Shown one piece after another: positions 1-9,197 of a DNA stretch of 64,000 nucleotides. Source of the stretch: Staphylotrichum longicolle (taxonomy: Eukaryota > Ascomycota > Sordariomycetes > Sordariales > Chaetomiaceae); NCBI GenBank assembly GCA_019096155.1, contig JAHCVI010000001.1:13045243-13109242 (forward strand), given 5' to 3'. Both the position numbers and the translations under genes were made by a program. Numbering within the stretch: the first letter of the stretch is position 1; each line of letters opens with the position of its first letter. The notes beneath the pieces were generated by a model that was given only the letters and a program-made list of their open reading frames with translations, searched no databases and had not been told where the DNA came from.

Positions 1-230
1 GTATATGCTAAAAAATATAGACTCTAAGAAAGGCTCTTAGGACCTTGCAATCCGGGATACTAAGGAGGCCGAGTTCTTCGGATCTAGAGTCTAGAAGGCG
101 CTTCCGCTTTCCTCTCTCGGAATCGGAAAGCTGCGCGGCCGTCTTAGCAAAGTCCTCCTTGGGTAGATTGCTATAGAGCTTCCTAGCTTGATGTATAAGA
201 TCGATTAGAAATTCAAGTCCTACCGTAATC

Positions 231-590
231 AATTTGAAAGACTTAGGGATCTACGAGCAAGCTTTCAGGAGTAACGTCTGTACTTGTTCTACCTGAGTAG
301 GTCTTTTCAGGCGCTTGTCAAGGCATTAGTGAGCGGTAGCTACAACGACTCGTTCTTTTTGGACGCTAAAACCGAATCAGGTTATCAGCGGCGCATTAGG
401 GCAGTTGTTCAGAACCTCAACGAAGATTTTACGTCCGAGATGTCCCTCCGCGGTCACTACCGGCAGGTCATCGACCCGGAATCCAAGGCGGAAGCTATCC
501 CTTTCGATTTTCATGACGTGATTCACATCACTGATCACGTCTCCCAAAACCCCGATCAGCTTCGTCGACATCCTCGACGAATGTGACGAG
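231..590 (+). pseudogene. dynamin-like GTPase fragment (relic)
   Basis: About 100 codons are open, with one stop just upstream (TAA near 273) inside the same reading frame. The residues FQALVKALVSGSYNDSFF followed by RRIRAVVQNLNEDF look like the middle/stalk region of fungal dynamin-like GTPases, where a 'F..LV..AL.G.Y...FF' stretch precedes 'LRAVVQ.LN..F'. There is no G domain (no GxxxxGKS) on either side, so at best this is a short broken piece. The following residues do not match the family. The assignment rests on this one motif pair and is tentative. The piece sits at the left edge of the degraded island, beside a GATA-factor relic on the other strand. Confidence 0.4.
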
Positions 591-599
591 CTGGAGGTC

Positions 600-2190
600 C
601 GGACACATGGTCTAGTTTTTCGAGGAATTGGCAGAGTTACCACCGATGAACGCATTCAGTTTCGAATCTGTTTCTCGAGTCGGCCATACTCGTACAGTCG
701 GCAACTCATTTTCGACCGTCGGCGGGCTTTGGCCGGATCGACCTCTGGTCGAGCTGCCGCTTGCGCTCCAACTTCGCGTAGTAAAGGCCACAGGCGTTGC
801 AGAGCGTTCTTGCGCTATCGGGGCCGCGCCTCCATTCCGGCGTGTCGACCCTGTTACACCTGTGGCACCGCCCGGGAGGAGCCGCGCGCTAGGCGAAGAG
901 TTAGCGTCTCTAGTATCTTGAGACGAGGCTAAGCGTAGCATAGGGAGACTTACACCGCGCTGCTTCTTGACTTCGTGCATTGCCGTATACGTCGGCTTGA
1001 TCCCGTTACCGTATATCGATACATCCTCATCATCGGGGCTACGGTCGCTACTCTCGCGCGTACGCTCGTTCTATATCCGATTCTGCTGGACCATGTCCCG
1101 TACATCCTGAAGCTTTTTGAGCGTGAAAATAAGGCTGTTGAGTAGTATAGATACTTCGTTTTCTATAAGTATCTTCGACGGGGTCGGTTACTAGCCCTAC
1201 TGCTCTCGTACTATAGCTACATAGGCCTTGGCGAAATTGTAGCCTATACTGTAGGAACTTATAATCTAGGTTACTGAATCAGCTTACCGCCTATGCGTAT
1301 CGCTTGTATAGCTTGGATCTAAAACCTACTGCTTGTATAGCATCCTGGTATCTATTTGTTTGGAAGTGCTTGTCGAAAGCAGCCTTGTAGTCGGATGTAT
1401 AGTGAGGTGAATAATCGGCTTCCTCTCTATACCCATTCGGCGATTCCCGTGCCTTATACGACAAGGGAAGCCTGGGACCGGCGCTATGTCTCGGGGAAAT
1501 GGGATAGGTAGATGGCGGCAATTGCCCAGGAGGAAGTCTTCCAGTTTCGGAATACAGACTGAGAAATGGGTCTAGTAGCGGCGGGGTTCGGGGACTAGCG
1601 CTGAGAGATTGCGCTTCTGCATGCCTATGCTCAGCCTCAACCTGCTCAAGCTAGATTGGGGGGGCCGCGTGATGTCCTGGAAAGGAGTTGAGTAGAGGAG
1701 GTATAGGTCGGCTTGCGAAAGCAGGTAGGACAGGGTCCGCAAAGACTAGGAGGGTATCCGGGAGCGAAAAGGTAGACGATAAAGGGAGTAGCGTCGTCGG
1801 TGATAGGTTCTTGTCCCGGCTCCCGAGATCAGCAAACGGACGAAGTAGGGGGGCGGAAGTGAACGGTAATGGCAGACTCTAAGGTGGAGGCAATGGAGCG
1901 GAGGGTCGCGGAGGAGCATAACCGAGCGGCTTCTTCTCGGAAAACACTTCTAAGATGGACGGCAATGAGGGCAGAGACTGCCGGTGAGTATGGCCAGCCT
2001 CCGAGTCGTCTAAAGGCCTCCGGTGTTCAACTGGCGAGATCATGCCGGGTATACTTGTGGCCGGTGCTAAGTATAGATACGCCGGGCTAGGGGAGTCGTG
2101 GCGCTGATGCTGGGTGCTGCGGTTGCTAATATTGTGGCTACTGCTGCTGCTGCGGTTGCTATTGTTGATAGTGGCGGCAAGGAGCACGCA
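600..2190 (-). pseudogene. NsdD-like GATA zinc-finger transcription factor, RIP-degraded
   Basis: Read on the minus strand with stops and frame changes ignored. Near 1880-2000 there is a Ser/Pro-rich N-terminal part with the run RQSLPSLPSILE. Near 1300-1420 comes a YTSDYKAAFDKHFQTNRYQD block, and near 1100-1200 a helical stretch ending LKKLQDVRDMVQQ. At 790-867 there is a complete GATA finger of the CX2CX18CX2C class, starting CHRCNRVDTPEWRRGPD and ending LCNACGLYYAK. The order and the X18 spacing are those of fungal NsdD/Asd-4/SUB-1 regulators of sexual development, not AreA-type factors (X17). At least five stops and several frame changes break it. The four zinc cysteines are intact. Being on a degraded accessory block, it is probably an extra copy and not the core nsdD gene. 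Family call firm, orthology uncertain. Confidence 0.75.
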
Positions 2191-4754
2191 CTCGGGCTAA
2201 TTAATGCGGTGGCAATGCCGGTCGTTCTCTGTACGATGTCTCGATACGCTCTTGAGGACTTTTATGCAAGTGTTCAGCGCTATTGAAACTTGGGATCGTA
2301 CTGAGGTGGAGTTAGCAAAGGGTAAGACTAGGCAAAAGATATAACCCTCGAGCATTGCTCTAGGGAGACAACCAACCTTGCCTTATATCCCGGCTCGTCC
2401 GCTTCCATAGCGGGTCTCTATCACAAAACGGCGACGTACTCCTGCAGCTTGACGACAAATAATTTCTAAACCATACGTTCAACTTCCAAAGTGTTGTAAG
2501 ACCACGCGTATAATATTTTAGTGTTGCAAGGTACAGGAATCACAAGCTGCTAGGGGTAGCAAGATATGCATCGGGCAGGCAGGAAAGCTATAGCTAATGG
2601 TAGGAGCGTAGACCGACGAGAGAACTGACGGTCAGTGGCGGCCACCCGGGTTTTGAATGTTTGCTGTTTCTGCCCAGCAGCTGATTGACCTGGCTGACCG
2701 TGCATGGGATCCGCAGCCGCTCGGGTCTACGCTTTGGGACAGTGGACACTATGTAGGTTTACAATAAGGGGCGATCGAGATCAGGTAGGACACCCAGGCT
2801 ACCGTGCAGATGGATTGCTAGAACATGCCGTTCCCCCCATTGCCCTCCTTTCCTATCTTGTGGAGCCGGACCAGGTACCTCGACCGCGCCATCTCAGCAG
2901 CCAAGAGCGCCCCGTGCTGTTTTCCCGAGTATGCTGCGAGCGAGGAATCCCACTTTGTGGGAGTAGAAGAACGGCAGAACGGCAGAAAGGGAGACAAAAG
3001 GTTAAGGTTACAAGTGTCTGGCCGTGATTCCTTTTTCTACTGCCGTGTTAGTATCGGTGGACTCCGAGTTTCCGACATAGCAGCGGTTGGCCTCCGTGGC
3101 CTCTGACGCCAACGTTTGGCCGGGGGTCAGCGTGTTTCAAAACTCGGGTAAAACCCATGGAAGGGTGGGGGAATTCTAACTACGGGGACAAAGCGCGACA
3201 ACTAGCGCCTCTGGAGAACGGACTTGTACAAGTGTGCACAGAGCAAACTGCCCTCCCCTCCTTCGGGAGAATGTTGGGGCGCCTTGTTCAGGCTGTACAA
3301 ACCAATGGGCGGAGGGCACTGTATGTTCTACGGGCAGCTCTTCTCCCCGTGACCTATAGTGCTGATTCGATCGCCAGGTATAGCTGGGAGCCCGAGCATC
3401 TGGAAGGGGAAGCCTGGAGATACAGCCCCGATTCAAAGCCGCCTTGACGAGTTCGGGGCGTGGGTGGGGCCCGGCATTGGTGGCACGGGAAAAGCGCGAT
3501 AGGGGCATAAATCTCACCGGCCAGGGGTCTGACGCTTGGGATTACCACCAGAACGGGGTATCGTCGATGTGGGATTTGTAGCCAGCGAGGCAGAGCCCGA
3601 TATCCTTACCCAGCCAGAGCGAGAAGACTCGTCTTCAGGATCTCCATCTTCTTGGTGTCTTCCCCACGACCTAGGCACGCACTCAAAGTGCCACTCTACT
3701 AGAGCAGCGTTTGAGGCGTTTTCGGTCTCCCGCTACTGCCCCGATAAATGGCGATATTCAGTCCTCGGGGGGTTTTGATAAGGAAACCTCCGATCTACAT
3801 GCATGACCGTGCCACGGGCACACTCGGGCGTCGAAGGATTCGCCGCCAAGGGGACGCGAGGCCTAGTGAGCAAAGCTAAAGGGTGGGCTTCTATAAAGGG
3901 TCGTTCCCAAAAAGATCGGATGTGGTTCTCGATCATGGCCATTTCGATGACGATCCGGATCAATGTCCCGCGCCCCACAGTAGGGCTCCTACGCCGCTGT
4001 TCGCAATTCCCGACAAGATCAGATATGGTCGTTCCCGATCATGTCAGCAGGTCGCTTTGGAAACCCCCAGAGCGGATCGATACGCCATGCCCCACAGTAG
4101 GGCTCCTGCGCCGCTCGGTCGCTACAGGGGCCGGAAAGACCCACTAAGCGCGCAGAACGCGAAAAAGTCGGTTTGAGAGGCTTTGACAGCCTCCGTTGCC
4201 TCTAAAAAGAACAGGCAACACCAGGGATTCACTTTTCGCCGACCTAACCACTGATTTGGCGGTCAAAAGCTTATAGTTTGGGGTGAGAGGGGTAAAAAAC
4301 AGGGGGTTTCGGGATTTGAAAACGGGCGCCTCTTAGCCTCTAGTAGTGTCGTCCGTTTGAAGAAAATAGTGAGGCCGGCTATGCCGCAGAACCGTTTAGG
4401 CTTCTGCAGTGCCAATAGAGCATGCATCGGACAAAGCCCAGCGTCGGGCAAGGCCTCACAGGTCGCAGTCTCTGCTGAAGCAAGACCCCGGGACGGTAAG
4501 GGTTGCAATAGCGTTCCGAGAGACGAGTGAGAGAAGGCTCTCAGTATATAGAAGATGCTCTTTGCAAATGCCAAGTCGCCGGACCGTATAATAGCCTCCT
4601 CTACTAGTCAATATAACCCTATATACGGCCGATATGATTTATCTAATTTCCCTAGCAAATAGTGATTGCGGGACCTACGTACGGACGGTCTCGGGCAGGT
4701 AGCTGCAGACTTGAACCTAGATTATTTCTCCCCTTACTAGCTACTATACGATCT
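2191..4754. other. gene-free degraded sequence
   Basis: No ORF here carries recognisable domains on either strand. The stretch mixes AT-rich, TA-dinucleotide-rich segments with GC-richer ones (2700-3500), the usual look of old repeats partly mutated by RIP. The only clear structure is a two-unit direct repeat at 3908-4120, listed separately. Confidence 0.5.
3908..4120. repeat. two-copy imperfect direct repeat, about 115 bp unit
   Basis: Both units contain an 'aagatc.gat.tggt...cgatcatg' block, followed about 60 bp later by ccccacagtagggctcct (3973 and 4090 areas) and a 'gcgccgct' tail. The copies differ by substitutions and a small length change, so the duplication is not recent. In one frame the units encode similar Arg/Pro-rich peptides, but no protein family is recognised. 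Confidence 0.6.
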
Positions 4755-4760
4755 TGAAAA

Positions 4761-5720
4761 CTAGCTCGTTGTCGAAAGTGGTATCTTTCTTTCTAGCCGA
4801 AACTGGCGAGAGTCCTTGTAGTCTTGCGTGTCCTCGAAGCTAAGCCTCCGCTTCTGTAACCGCCCCCGAGGTTCCTCCTCTTGCCGCCTAGTAGGGCCGA
4901 GCTTGTCATTGTAGCAGCTATCGTTCTTAGAGGTATCAGTCCCAAAGTAGCCGCTGTCAAAGAGACTAAGGTGCCCCCCTACTAGTAGTTCTTCTGTGGT
5001 ATTGGTGGATCTCGGTGCGCTTCTCTTCCTAGGAGAGCGCAACCTCGCATTCTTCTATATATTCCTATATATCTCGGGACTAGCCTCTTTGGTCTCCTAT
5101 TTACTAGTTTCGCAGCTCTAGAGGAGCAGGCGCCTCGGTATAGGCGTCGAGGGGAGGAATAAATCGAAGATATAAGGGCTTAAGACGGTCTAGGCAAAAC
5201 GCGCGAAGAGACATTCTACCGCCACCGTCTCGGGAATGGGGTAAACGGCGTAGTTATACCGGAGGTTTGGGAGCTATCCGCTAAGCGTTGAGTTGAATAC
5301 GTATAGAACGAGCTATAGCGGCTTTCCCTCTGCCGTGGTACCTTTACGACCTATCTCTACCTCCCTACCGTCTCCCCTACTCTTTTCCCCTACCTTAGGA
5401 ATAAAATAAAAATGCCTTTCGTCAAAGACGCGATGGAGATCTGCCCGTAGCGTCAGGAGGCTCGCTAGTCCGTCGATAGGGTCGCTTGAGAACAGCTACG
5501 TAGGCGAGTACTATTGTATCTAGTTCGAAAGCTACCAATCGTCCTCGCCGGCTAGGAGCAGGTGCGCCATCTCTAGGTCGTCGCTATAGTTGGAGAGTAC
5601 GTAGCGCCAAGCCGCCTCTCCTCTAATGCGTATTGCCGCCGCCTCTGCTCCCCATACTTGCTACAAGGGTGGTAAATTGCTATGCGGGAAGCGTTAGTGA
5701 GAGAAACGCGGTACAATGGG
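4761..5720 (-). pseudogene. HNH nuclease-domain protein (HNH_2 type), RIP-degraded
   Basis: Reading the minus strand through stops gives, in order: DDLEMAHLLLAGEDDW (near 5520-5560), then LASLLTLRADLHRVFDERHF (near 5400-5460), then NYAVYPIPETVAVECLFARF (near 5210-5260), then a polar C-terminal tail open from 5042 to the stop at 4761. 'MAHLLPA..W' followed by 'L..L.LRADLH.LFD' and 'LFARFAW' is the signature layout of fungal HNH_2 proteins. The His of the AHL and DLH elements are present. At least seven TAG/TAA codons lie where Gln or Trp would be expected, as RIP produces. It was an intracellular protein; its function is unknown even in intact relatives, which are common in accessory regions of Pezizomycotina. 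Confidence 0.75.
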
Positions 5721-5944
5721 GTATGGAGGTTCAAGCGGACCGGGAAGTTGGAAGAAGTACTGCGGCTCGCGCAGGATGCCGTCATCCGGGCGCTCTACAC
5801 TTATAGCGCCGCTGCCGTCCGACGAGAAGAACCCATTGCTCCACCGGTTGCCGGCAACGAGGCCGCAAGTCGCCAGCGCCGTGTCGAAGTCAATCCTTCC
5901 AGGGTAACCGGGGTGGAGGAAGTTCCACAGTATCTACAATAACC

Positions 5945-6135
5945 CGCCCATGAAGACGCTCATACTCGCCAAGCGCCTTCGTCTCCGCCATGTTCTCATA
6001 AGGCTCCTATGTCTCCTCTTCACCCTTCCACTTCACAAGCAGTTTCCAGCCGCCATCATCCCGCCTGTTCTTGCCGCAAATCTCCTCCACCTCCCACTCC
6101 TCGGCGGTTTTGAGCTTGGTTTGATACCTCACCTG
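5945..6135 (-). pseudogene. chromodomain fragment
   Basis: The minus-strand frame reads RYQTKLKTAEEWEVEEICG, then a Lys/Arg/Asp loop, then WKLLVKWKGEEET, a stop where the conserved Trp should be, then EPYENMAETKALGEYER. This is the chromodomain pattern 'EVE.I...R....YLVKWKG....TWEP.ENL......EFE'. The Trp codon changed to TAG (TGG to TAG) fits RIP. It may be the C-terminal end of a chromovirus-type Ty3 integrase or part of a host gene. No integrase or RT motif is readable next to it, so its origin is open. Confidence 0.6.
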
Positions 6136-6589
6136 AATAGCCCCGGCACTGCGCCCCGGGAGGCCGCGCTCACAATCCCGGTCACGACGGTGATAAGTGA
6201 ACTCGGAGGTTCAGGGTCTGGGCCTTCCAAGCATCCTGCGGATCTGACTTTTGTGGCATGGCCAGCAGAACAAGGATTGTCGTCTAGCCGACCCGTTGTC
6301 AAATAACCAACAGTACTAAGAATGCTGTGCGCATCGGAAGAGTGAAGGCACTCCCCTTTCTCACGCCGTGGTCCTCTGACCTAAGCAGGTTGTTGAAAAA
6401 CGTGGCGGTTCGTTTCGATGCTCGCTGTGGCGGTGGTAGCAGCAACAGCAGCAGCAGAAGCAGGGGTGGGCTGGCTAAATAATTTGGACTGGATCTGGTG
6501 AAGTCGAACAAGGACACAGCTTCCTTCTCCCTAACAACTCCTCCAACCCTGCTTTCACGATCAATACCCCGCGCTCGCCCTTTTAGCCA

Positions 6590-7437
6590 TCATAATGGCC
6601 TACCCGCCTGTTCTCCGAACTCCCACGTCTCACCGTTCCTGAGCATCGAGTAGAGCTTCTGCACCGTGGTGATCAGGACGAACTGTGTGTTTCCCAGCAC
6701 CTCGGCGTATCCTCGCGCGGCCAGAACTGGATCTCGAAGCACGTGCCCTACTCGATGGATAAGACCTAACCGGACCCCCAGGGCCGCAACTGCGGCCAAG
6801 TTCGGGCCAGTGGTCGTTGTGCGAGGCCGCTTCTACGGCCGCCCGTAGGCGAGCTACGAGTTGGCTATCCTGGCTGACTTGCAAGGCCGAGGGATATTGT
6901 TGGGCCGCAGCAATCTGGGTAGCCTGCGGTGGGTGTAATTCCTTGTGTTCCTGGTGGTGTGCCTCGTTGTGTACCACTGGGTGTACCGCTGGGTGCACCG
7001 CTGGGTGTGCCTCGATGTGTTCCTCTTGGTGTACCTCGTGAGAGACGAGGTTCTCGACGTAAATAAAACTGTTGCAGGCGGTGACAAATGGCGGAGGAGT
7101 TTTGCGATCCCCAAACCCGTACACGACGAGCCCGGCCTCGCGGATCCGCACAGCAAGTTGGGTGAAGTCGCTGTCGCTGGATACCAGGCAGAAGCCGTCA
7201 AAACGATGAGCGTACAACAGATCCATGGCGTCGATAATCCAGGAGCTCGTTGCCCCAGCGCTCCTTAACCATAGTGTCCAACACATCGTTGAGGAGGTCG
7301 AATACCACATCCCAGCCTGGGCGCCGCCGATCAGAGGCACGCCTTCCGAGGCCTCGGCAAATCGGGTGTGATGACTGAACAAATGAGCAGAGAGAAAGAG
7401 CTCTAGGGATTGTCGGTATAGGTGGATTACTCAGCAA
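6590..7437 (-). pseudogene. NYN-domain protein with C-terminal OST-HTH (LOTUS)-like region, broken
   Basis: An open stretch (7382-6630) holds the core of a NYN (PIN-like) domain: SSWIIDAMDLLYAHRFDGF, then CLVSSDSDFTQLAVRIREAG, then VYGFGDRKTP. The acidic IDAMD and SSDSDF motifs carry the Asp residues of the putative RNase site. A His/Pro/Glu repeat region follows, then ARLRAAVEAASHNDHWPEL, which resembles the start of an OST-HTH domain. After that the frame must change for the tail ending NGETWEFGEQ. At the N-terminus the domain start ('DVEN') is missing and a DLLNDVLDTMVKERWGNE piece lies in another frame, so an internal segment appears deleted. NYN/LOTUS proteins act in RNA binding or decay. 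Two frame breaks and the lost N-terminus argue for a pseudogene. Confidence 0.65.
6950..7040. repeat. short tandem repeat, about 12-bp unit, coding for His-rich repeats
   Basis: Units like gtgtaccgctgg / gtgcaccgctgg / gtgtgcctcgat recur in tandem. On the minus strand they encode PAVHPAVHPVVH-type repeats inside the linker of the broken NYN gene. Such coding minisatellites often vary in length between strains. Confidence 0.7.
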
Positions 7438-7580
7438 CCAATTATCCCGAGATCTCGATTCCGAATTACGTAGTATTTCCGTAACACTTCACAAGGTGCG
7501 TCCGCTTCTTAAGCGCCCTCTTCTGAGCGCTGCAGCAACGGTTCTCATTCCGAGAAGCCCCTTAACTACCCACCTAAAAA

Positions 7581-9197
7581 ATGCCGTCCATTACGTCGTC
7601 GCTTTACCCCCAGGCGCGTGAGAATAGGCTGCCGGCCAGCCATCCGGGGGTTGTCAAGGCGCGAACGGCGTTCCTCAAAGCCGCTGGCATAAACTTTATT
7701 CTCCTCCAGCTTCTATTCCTCGCTGTCTTCTGTTATGCATTTGGCTCCTTGTTCCAGCAAACGAGCCACACGCACAATCTTCATATCGTCCTTGTCGACT
7801 ACGGCGGCGGCGGCGCAATCGGGCACGCTGTCCGTGCTGCGTATGCCTCTCTCCAAGGGCCAAATTTCCCGTCCTTGGTTGAACACCCGCCATCAGACTT
7901 TCCGTCGACATCCGAGCTGTGGGATGCCGTCTGCCAGACGCAGTATTCTGCTGCTCTCTACGTAACCCAGGGCGCATCAGCCAGACTGGAGGCGGCGCTA
8001 GCAGTCCAAGAAGGTGCGATAGCATCGTCCCTATACAACGCCACGGACGTGATGGCGTATATCTGGAACGAAGCGGTGTATCCACAAGTCATGGACGCGT
8101 CCATCTCGAACAACATCCAGCTCCTGTCAAACGCTGCTCGAGTAGCGTACAGTACCGGCAACGGGACCGGCCATGTCCGCTCCGTATCCGGGCCTCTAGC
8201 GGTCTCCGTCTTTGCTCAACCATGGAAACTCCAATCTATCAATATCCAGCCCACTTCCCAAGGCTCGCGGGCCATTTACAATACAATCGTGATTATCCTA
8301 GTGCTTATCCAAGAATTCTTCTACCTAGGCACTATTAATGGCCTATCGGCACGATTCAAGCTCTACTCACGCGTGGACCCTTACCGCATCGCGGTGGTGC
8401 GCAATATCAACTCGCTCGCCTACACCTTCATCGGCTCCCTTTGCGTGACAGGCGCAATCTGGGCCTTCCGGTCGGGCTGGGCCGTCAACGCAAACCAATT
8501 CGCGCTCAGCTGGGCCGCGCTGTGGCTCTTCGCCCACGCCAACTTCGTCGTCCTCGACGTCTTTACTATCTGGCTATCAGCCGCCTACGTACCTATAGCC
8601 CTTGTATTGTGGATTAGTCTCAACATCACCTCTATCCTATTGCCGTTTCCGCTAAGCCCGGCCTTCTACCGCGTAGGCTATGCCTTCCCCGCTCACGCCA
8701 TCTACCAGGTCCTGACCGACATCTGGTCGGGGGGATGCAACCCGCAGCTGGAGTATGCGCTGCCGGTGTTGTTTTCCTGGGAGCTGGCAGGGCTCGTGTT
8801 TAGTGGGTTGGGCGTCTTTCGACGGTGCCATTACGCAACGATTGCAGAGGAGCGGCAGGTGAGGGAGTTTGAGGAGCGGCTCGACGCGGCGGTGGCGCTG
8901 GAGATGGCCAAAATGCAGGAAGCGATGAACGCAGCGCGTCTCAAACGGGGGGACGAGGCAAAGACGGATAAGGAAGGGAAATTGCGGCCTGAGAGTGGTA
9001 GTGGTCATGGAGTTGTCGCTGGACGCGGCCGGGAGGATGAGGATGACAGGGAGGCATTCCGGGAACAGCTTGCCGACGTCATGGAGCGGGTGAACACGAG
9101 ACAGAGACGAGAACAGGAGGAAGAGGGCGTGCCTTGCAGCTTTGGGCCGTCGTTTGATCTGCCGTTTAGTCCTAGAAGGGACGACGAAACTGATTAA
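7581..9197 (+). CDS. DUF3533 / SNG1-family membrane protein (nitrosoguanidine-resistance-like)
   Basis: Intron-free ORF of 538 residues. The family (yeast SNG1 and fungal relatives; distant YhgE/Pip similarity) consists of membrane proteins linked to resistance to N-nitroso compounds and to membrane lipid asymmetry; no catalytic activity is established. Seen here: one hydrophobic segment near residues 35-56 (INFILLQLLFLAVFCYAFGS), a long extracytoplasmic loop (about 60-230) with two likely N-glycosylation sites, then five or six membrane segments between about 235 and 420, and a charged cytoplasmic tail rich in Glu/Arg (coiled-coil-like, 425-538). The ATG at 7581 follows a run of A and precedes a Ser/Thr-rich leader. 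The reading frame is undamaged although the flanking 20 kb is full of RIP relics, so it arrived after the main RIP activity, escaped it, or was kept by selection. Confidence 0.85.
   Translation: MPSITSSLYPQARENRLPASHPGVVKARTAFLKAAGINFILLQLLFLAVFCYAFGSLFQQTSHTHNLHIVLVDYGGGGAIGHAVRAAYASLQGPNFPSLVEHPPSDFPSTSELWDAVCQTQYSAALYVTQGASARLEAALAVQEGAIASSLYNATDVMAYIWNEAVYPQVMDASISNNIQLLSNAARVAYSTGNGTGHVRSVSGPLAVSVFAQPWKLQSINIQPTSQGSRAIYNTIVIILVLIQEFFYLGTINGLSARFKLYSRVDPYRIAVVRNINSLAYTFIGSLCVTGAIWAFRSGWAVNANQFALSWAALWLFAHANFVVLDVFTIWLSAAYVPIALVLWISLNITSILLPFPLSPAFYRVGYAFPAHAIYQVLTDIWSGGCNPQLEYALPVLFSWELAGLVFSGLGVFRRCHYATIAEERQVREFEERLDAAVALEMAKMQEAMNAARLKRGDEAKTDKEGKLRPESGSGHGVVAGRGREDEDDREAFREQLADVMERVNTRQRREQEEEGVPCSFGPSFDLPFSPRRDDETD

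Noticed and set aside
6299..6517. Minus-strand ORF with poly-Leu
   Set aside because: Poly-Leu comes from a short CAG-type microsatellite; no other feature.
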